Source: a bacterium (GTDB lineage Bacteria > Bdellovibrionota_C > UBA2361 > SZUA-149). From it: a DNA stretch of 10,535 nt. The position numbers and the translations under genes are program-made. Position 1 is the first letter of the stretch. Each line of letters starts with the position of its first letter. This document shows, piece after piece, positions 6,223 through 10,535 of the stretch. The stretch spans positions 1-10,535 of the forward strand of contig QIGM01000426.1 in the NCBI GenBank assembly GCA_003230795.1, given 5' to 3'. The notes beneath the pieces are model-generated. The model worked only from the letters and a program-made list of their open reading frames with translations. It did not search any database and was not told where the DNA came from.

Positions 6223-9200
6223 GACGATATTTTTAGTCTTTTCGAGAAACCCAGGAATCCGTCAAACATCAATGCGATGCAGATTTCTATCGCGAGCCCG
6301 GATAAGATCCGCTCGTGGTCATTTGGTCAGGTAAAGAAGCCTGAGACCATTAACTATCGTACGTTTAAGCCTGAACGCGATGGCCTCTTCTGTGCAAAGA
6401 TTTTCGGTCCTACCAAGGACTATGAGTGTAACTGCGGTAAATACAAGCGTATGCGTCACCGTGGTGTTGTCTGCGAGAAGTGCGGTGTTGAAGTAATTCA
6501 ATCCAAGGTCCGTCGTGAGCGTATGGGGCATATCGAGCTTGCTGCTCCTGTTGCACACATCTGGTTCCTGCGATCTCTTCCAAGCAGAATCGGAAATATC
6601 ATTGATCTTTCTCTTCGTGAGTTAGAGAAAATTCTTTATTTCGAATCGTATATTGTTCTCGATCCAGGCACGACTGAATTGGAGCTACAGCAGGTTCTTA
6701 CTGAAACTGAGTACCGTCAGGCGTTAGAAGAGTTTGGTTCTACCGCTTTCCGTGCCGGTATCGGTGCTGAAGCTGTGCAAGAGCTACTCGGAGATATCAA
6801 GCTCGAAGAAACTGCTACGCAGCTTCGTAAAGAGCTTCGTGAAACTTCAAGTGAGGCGAAGCGTAAGAAATACATCAAGAGACTAAAAGTTCTCTACGCA
6901 TTCATGGGGAGCACGAATGATCCTAAGTGGATGATTCTCGAATGCATTCCAGTCATTCCACCTGATTTGCGTCCGCTTGTGCCACTAGACGGTGGTCGTT
7001 TTGCGACGAGTGATCTGAACGACTTATATCGTCGTGTGATCAACAGAAACAATCGTCTGCGAAAGCTAATGGAGCTTAATGCTCCCGATATTATTATCCG
7101 TAACGAGAAGCGAATGTTGCAGGAGGCGGTTGATGCGCTTTTTGATAACGGACGTCGTGGTCGAGTAATTACTGGAGCGAACAAGCGTCCGCTTAAGTCT
7201 CTAAGCGACATGCTCAAAGGTAAGACTGGTCGTTTCCGTCAGAACCTTCTCGGAAAGCGTGTTGATTACTCAGGTCGTTCGGTGATTGTTGTTGGTCCAG
7301 AGCTAAGACTGCATCAGTGCGGACTGCCGAAGAAAATGGCTCTCGAGCTCTTCAAGCCTTTTATCTACAATAAGCTAGAAGAAAAGGGCTTCGTCACTAC
7401 AATTAAAAGTGCGAAGAAGATGGTCGAAAAGCAGAAGTCGGTCGTCTGGGATATGCTTGATGAAGTAATTAAGGAGCACCCAGTACTACTTAACCGTGCT
7501 CCAACCCTTCACCGTCTCGGTATCCAGGCATTTGAGCCTGTGCTTATCGAAGGAAAAGCGATTCAGCTGCACCCACTCGTTTGTACCGCTTATAACGCGG
7601 ATTTCGATGGTGACCAGATGGCGGTACACATACCACTTTCTGTCGAAGCGCAGGTTGAAGCGCGAGTGCTGATGATGTCTACAAACAACATCCTCAGCCC
7701 TGCTCACGGAAAGCCGATTATTGTTCCTACGCAGGATATCGTTCTTGGTCTCTACTATATGACGCGTGAGCGTCCTTTCGTGAAGGGAAGCGGAAAGGTC
7801 TTCTGCAATCCTGACGAAGTGAACATAGCGTATGAGTCCGAAGAAGTAGATCTGCAAGCAGTCATTAAGGTGCGTGTTGATGGCGTAATGTACGATACCA
7901 CAGTTGGTCGCGTGCTGCTCTACGACGTGTTCCCAGAAGACCTTGGCTTTGAGCATGCAAACACGATGATGACGAAGAAATCTCTCGGAGACCTTGTCAA
8001 CGAATGCTTTAGATTCTGCGGTAACAAAGCGACAGTGCTCCTTTCTGACCGCTTAAAGAATCTTGGCTATAAATTTGCGACGAAGGCAGGTATCTCAATC
8101 GCGATGAAGGACATGGCGATTCCGGAGAACAAGATGGCCCTACTGGGTGAAGCCGAAGATCGTATCGCAACCGTTGAGAATCAGTACCAAGAGGGTCTGA
8201 TTACCGCTGGTGAGCGTTATAACAAGGCGATTGATATCTGGGCTGATACTGGAGACAGAGTTGCAAACGACATGATGTCGGGAATTGCGACAGAGTCTTT
8301 TGGCAGCGGGGATGAGAAGAAAATCGGACCGAGTTTTAATTCAATCTTTATGATGGCCGATTCTGGTGCTCGTGGTTCTAGTCAGCAGATTCGTCAGCTC
8401 GCTGGAATGCGTGGGCTGATGGCAAAGCCGGATGGGTCTATCATCGAAACGCCGATTAAGGCGAACTTCCGTGAGGGACTTTCGGTTGGTGAGTATTTTA
8501 TTTCTACTCACGGTGCTCGTAAGGGTCTCGCCGATACTGCCTTGAAGACTGCGAACTCAGGATATCTTACTCGACGTCTCGTTGACGTAGCGCAGGACTG
8601 TGTTGTTACAGGTCGTGATTGCGGCACCTTGAACGGGATTGATGTCACGCCACTTACTGAAGGTGGGGAAGAGATCGAATCTTTGCACGAGAGAATTCTC
8701 GGTAGAGTATCCCTTGAAGATATCAAGGATCCTATTACTGAGGAGTTACTCGTTGCGAAGAATGTCGAAATCGACGAGGACACAGCGCTAAGTGTAACTG
8801 AAGCAGGTATTGATCGCGTATTGATTCGTTCCGCTCTCACATGCGAGCAGCGTCACGGTGTGTGCGTGCATTGCTACGGAAGAGATCTCGCTCGAGGTCA
8901 CTTGGTAAACCTTGGTGAGGCAGTAGGAGTAATTGCTGCTCAGTCTATTGGGGAGCCGGGAACTCAGCTTACGATGAGAACTTTCCACATTGGTGGAACT
9001 GCGACTGGTCGTGCGGAGCAAACAAGCTTGCTCGCGCGCTACACTGGTCAAGTTACTTACCATGACGCGAATCTTGTTGAATCTCCTCGAGGCCTGGTTG
9101 TTATGGGTCGTAAGGCAGAGATTAGTATTGTTGATACAAAGGATGGACGCGAACGTGAACGTCATCCATTGCTCTACGGTGCGGTCGCTAAGCTCCAGGA

Positions 9201-10350
9201 TGGAGACCAGGTTAAAAACGGCGGAATGCTTGCCGAGTGGGATCCATTCTCTGTTCCGATGATGACAGAATTCGGTGGAACAGTTGAGTGGAGAGACATC
9301 AACGAAATTACTCTTGAAGAGCGAACAGATGAGCGAACCGGATTTGTGGAACGTGAGATTTGTGAAGCGAAAGACAGAAGTACGGATTTACGTCCTGCGA
9401 TTGTCGTAAAAGAGTCAGGCGGACAGGAACACGTATTCTATCTTCCAGTCGGTGTGAAGGTCACAGTCGACAATAAGGAAGAGGTCTTCCCAGGTTCTAT
9501 TCTTGCGAAGCGAGAGCGTGAAACAACGAAGACTAAGGATATTACTGGTGGTCTTCCTCGAGTTGCGGAGCTTTTCGAAGCGCGTAAGCCGAAGATTCCA
9601 GCAGATGTTTCTGATATCGACGGTTCGATTACCTTTGGCGATGACTACAGAGGAAAGCGACGTATCATTGTTACTCCTGAGATTGGTGAGCACGTCGAAT
9701 ACCTAATCGCGAAGAACAAGCACATTCTTGTTCAGGAAGGCGATATAATTCGTGCAGGTGAATCGCTTACCAGTGGATCAGCGAACCCTCACGATATCCT
9801 TCGTATTCTTGGCGTGCGAGAGCTTGCTAAATACCTCGTGAATGAAGCTCAGGAAGTGTATCGACTTCAGGGTGTTCGAATTAACGATAAGCACATTGAA
9901 GTAATTGTTCGGCAGATGCTGAGTAAGGTGAGCATTGTGTACTCTGGCGAGACGCGATTTCTTGAAGGTGAGTCTGTTGAGCGCTTTACGTTCGAACAAG
10001 AAAACGAGCGTGCGCTTGCAGAGGGTCTCGAGCCAGCTACCTATGAGCCTTTACTACTTGGAATCACGAAGGCATCTCTATCGACCGATAGTTTTATTTC
10101 TGCGGCGAGTTTCCAGGAAACGACCAAAGTGCTCACACAGGCATCGATCAGCGGAAAGAAGGATACTCTTCGCGGATTGAAGGAGAACGTGATTATGGGT
10201 CGCTTGGTTCCTGCAGGAACGGGTTTCGTTCCACAGCCTGGACAAGAGACAGGGATTGATGTGGAAGGCTCAGACGTCGAAGAAGTCGATACCACTGTAG
10301 TTGTTGTTCCTGGTGGTGCAGCGAGCGGAATAGGGCACAATCCTTCATAG
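6220..10350 (+). CDS. rpoC: DNA-directed RNA polymerase subunit beta'
   Basis: This 1376-residue subunit (E. coli 1407) contributes the catalytic magnesium site, clamp, bridge helix and trigger loop of RNA polymerase. The N-terminal zinc site is intact with C70, C72, C85 and C88. The catalytic NADFDGDQ motif has D461, D463 and D465. The bridge-helix block begins near residue 717 ([21 protein letters not shown]). The second zinc site has C801, C875, C882 and C885. The trigger loop TMRTFHIGG carries M919, R920 and H923. It is interrupted by an insertion of about 170 residues (about 930-1103) that resembles the proteobacterial SI3 domain, after which [20 protein letters not shown] resumes. The C-terminal block LLGITKASL...[10 protein letters not shown] is conserved. 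A variable tail follows, with VVVV and Gly/Ser residues. The frame is unbroken. No convincing terminator follows the gene. Confidence 0.99.
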   Translation: MDDIFSLFEKPRNPSNINAMQISIASPDKIRSWSFGQVKKPETINYRTFKPERDGLFCAKIFGPTKDYECNCGKYKRMRHRGVVCEKCGVEVIQSKVRRERMGHIELAAPVAHIWFLRSLPSRIGNIIDLSLRELEKILYFESYIVLDPGTTELELQQVLTETEYRQALEEFGSTAFRAGIGAEAVQELLGDIKLEETATQLRKELRETSSEAKRKKYIKRLKVLYAFMGSTNDPKWMILECIPVIPPDLRPLVPLDGGRFATSDLNDLYRRVINRNNRLRKLMELNAPDIIIRNEKRMLQEAVDALFDNGRRGRVITGANKRPLKSLSDMLKGKTGRFRQNLLGKRVDYSGRSVIVVGPELRLHQCGLPKKMALELFKPFIYNKLEEKGFVTTIKSAKKMVEKQKSVVWDMLDEVIKEHPVLLNRAPTLHRLGIQAFEPVLIEGKAIQLHPLVCTAYNADFDGDQMAVHIPLSVEAQVEARVLMMSTNNILSPAHGKPIIVPTQDIVLGLYYMTRERPFVKGSGKVFCNPDEVNIAYESEEVDLQAVIKVRVDGVMYDTTVGRVLLYDVFPEDLGFEHANTMMTKKSLGDLVNECFRFCGNKATVLLSDRLKNLGYKFATKAGISIAMKDMAIPENKMALLGEAEDRIATVENQYQEGLITAGERYNKAIDIWADTGDRVANDMMSGIATESFGSGDEKKIGPSFNSIFMMADSGARGSSQQIRQLAGMRGLMAKPDGSIIETPIKANFREGLSVGEYFISTHGARKGLADTALKTANSGYLTRRLVDVAQDCVVTGRDCGTLNGIDVTPLTEGGEEIESLHERILGRVSLEDIKDPITEELLVAKNVEIDEDTALSVTEAGIDRVLIRSALTCEQRHGVCVHCYGRDLARGHLVNLGEAVGVIAAQSIGEPGTQLTMRTFHIGGTATGRAEQTSLLARYTGQVTYHDANLVESPRGLVVMGRKAEISIVDTKDGRERERHPLLYGAVAKLQDGDQVKNGGMLAEWDPFSVPMMTEFGGTVEWRDINEITLEERTDERTGFVEREICEAKDRSTDLRPAIVVKESGGQEHVFYLPVGVKVTVDNKEEVFPGSILAKRERETTKTKDITGGLPRVAELFEARKPKIPADVSDIDGSITFGDDYRGKRRIIVTPEIGEHVEYLIAKNKHILVQEGDIIRAGESLTSGSANPHDILRILGVRELAKYLVNEAQEVYRLQGVRINDKHIEVIVRQMLSKVSIVYSGETRFLEGESVERFTFEQENERALAEGLEPATYEPLLLGITKASLSTDSFISAASFQETTKVLTQASISGKKDTLRGLKENVIMGRLVPAGTGFVPQPGQETGIDVEGSDVEEVDTTVVVVPGGAASGIGHNPS

Positions 10351-10377
10351 GGCTTGGCCTTCATAGGGCTTGGCCTT
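10342..10377. repeat. 16-bp tandem duplication spanning the rpoC stop codon
   Basis: CCTTCATAGGGCTTGG at 10342-10357 is repeated exactly at 10358-10373, followed by a CCTT remnant (10374-10377). The first copy holds the last codons and the TAG stop of rpoC (10348-10350). The second copy carries another TCATAG, but the period of 16 puts it out of frame. Confidence 0.93.
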
Positions 10378-10426
10378 GCTCTGTTCCCTCCTTTTGGATA
10401 TTTCTTTTTAGATATTCGTAGCCGCT
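10351..10426 (+). other. Spacer after rpoC with no clear gene or strong terminator
   Basis: After the duplication the sequence is T-rich (10391-10410) with a weak A/T stem, ATATTT (10398-10403) with AGATAT (10410-10415), around CTTTTT. No GC-rich stem precedes the T run, so no convincing intrinsic terminator is seen. No promoter with both boxes was found. Readthrough from rpoC into the next gene is therefore possible. Confidence 0.4.
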
Positions 10427-10454
10427 CCAACTCCTAATAACCGCGGAGTATTGG
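10427..10454 (+). ncRNA. Hairpin upstream of the pseudoknot (candidate structured leader)
   Basis: CCAA (10427-10430) pairs with TTGG (10451-10454), and CTCC (10431-10434) pairs with GGAG (10445-10448). This makes an 8-bp stem with a 2-nt bulge and a 10-nt loop. It competes with a smaller stem, CCGC (10441-10444) with GCGG (10454-10457). Confidence 0.45.
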
Positions 10455-10464
10455 CGGGAATGGA

Positions 10465-10519
10465 CCCCTGCGTGGCTCCTGAACGCTCTCCACGAAGGGG
10501 ACAAAGACTAAGCGTTCAG
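10465..10519 (+). ncRNA. Candidate H-type pseudoknot downstream of rpoC
   Basis: Stem 1 is CCCCTGCGTGG (10465-10475) with CCACGAAGGGG (10490-10500): ten Watson-Crick pairs and one G-A mismatch. Stem 2 is CTGAACGCT (10479-10487), inside the loop of stem 1, with AGCGTTCAG (10511-10519), nine perfect pairs. The connecting loops are 3, 2 and 10 nt; the last, ACAAAGACTA, is A-rich, as is common where loop 3 lies in the stem 1 groove. The two stems could coexist as a pseudoknot or alternate as a switch. If the ATG at 10532-10534 begins the next gene (rpsL often follows rpoC, starting ATG then a Pro codon), this would be its 5' leader. That gene cannot be seen. I do not recognise a named RNA family. 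Confidence 0.5.
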
Positions 10520-10535
10520 AAAACACGACAAATGC

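Noticed and set aside
7486..7956. Open frame of 156 codons on the - strand within rpoC
   Set aside because: It is a shadow of the conserved rpoC catalytic region, with no recognisable motif and no separate context. The other long antisense frames in rpoB and rpoC were rejected on the same grounds.
10389..10415. Intrinsic terminator for rpoC in the T-rich stretch
   Set aside because: Only a 3-bp TCC/GGA stem and an A/T-rich 6-bp stem are available, with no GC-rich hairpin before the T run.

Overview
The window is a bacterial ribosomal-protein / RNA-polymerase operon, all on the + strand, in the order rplA (3' end only) - rplJ - rplL - rpoB - rpoC. The genes encode L1 (last 28 residues), L10, L7/L12, and the beta and beta' subunits of RNA polymerase. 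Beta and beta' are separate genes. RpoC carries a large insertion in the trigger loop (SI3 type) and RpoB has proteobacterial-style sequence blocks, so the organism is most likely a proteobacterium in the broad sense. The long RpoB (1527 aa) with an enlarged beta-lobe insertion and a Gly/Met/Pro/Ala-rich tail hints at one of the former deltaproteobacterial lineages. That placement is inference; no marker here fixes a phylum. Base composition looks moderate, and there are no mobile elements, tRNAs, rRNAs or CRISPR arrays.

Layout: the end of rplA (to 89); a 66-nt spacer with a 14-bp tandem repeat that leads into the rplJ ribosome-binding site; rplJ (156-683); a short spacer with an 8-bp tandem repeat; rplL (747-1127). 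A 391-nt control region follows (1128-1518). It holds three 22-nt-spaced palindromic repeats, a hairpin, a strong intrinsic-terminator hairpin (candidate attenuator), a duplicated T-rich tail, a sigma70-type promoter candidate and an untranslated leader. Then come rpoB (1519-6102), a 117-nt spacer with a long stem-loop and an 8-codon minicistron touching the rpoC start, rpoC (6220-10350), and a 185-nt tail with no recognised gene.

How it works together: L10 and L12 form the ribosomal stalk, and RpoB and RpoC form the polymerase catalytic core. As in the classical rplKAJL-rpoBC arrangement, a partial terminator between rplL and rpoB would let the cell make much more L12 than polymerase, and the promoter candidate behind it would give rpoB/rpoC an independent supply.

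The coding content is ordinary. The most interesting material is non-coding. The tail after rpoC can fold into a hairpin followed by an H-type pseudoknot with 10 and 9 Watson-Crick pairs in its two stems. Every gene end in the window also lies in or next to a short perfect or near-perfect tandem duplication, and three of these span the stop codon itself. The rplL-rpoB spacer contains three helically phased palindromes. None of these was tested computationally; they were read by eye from the sequence.
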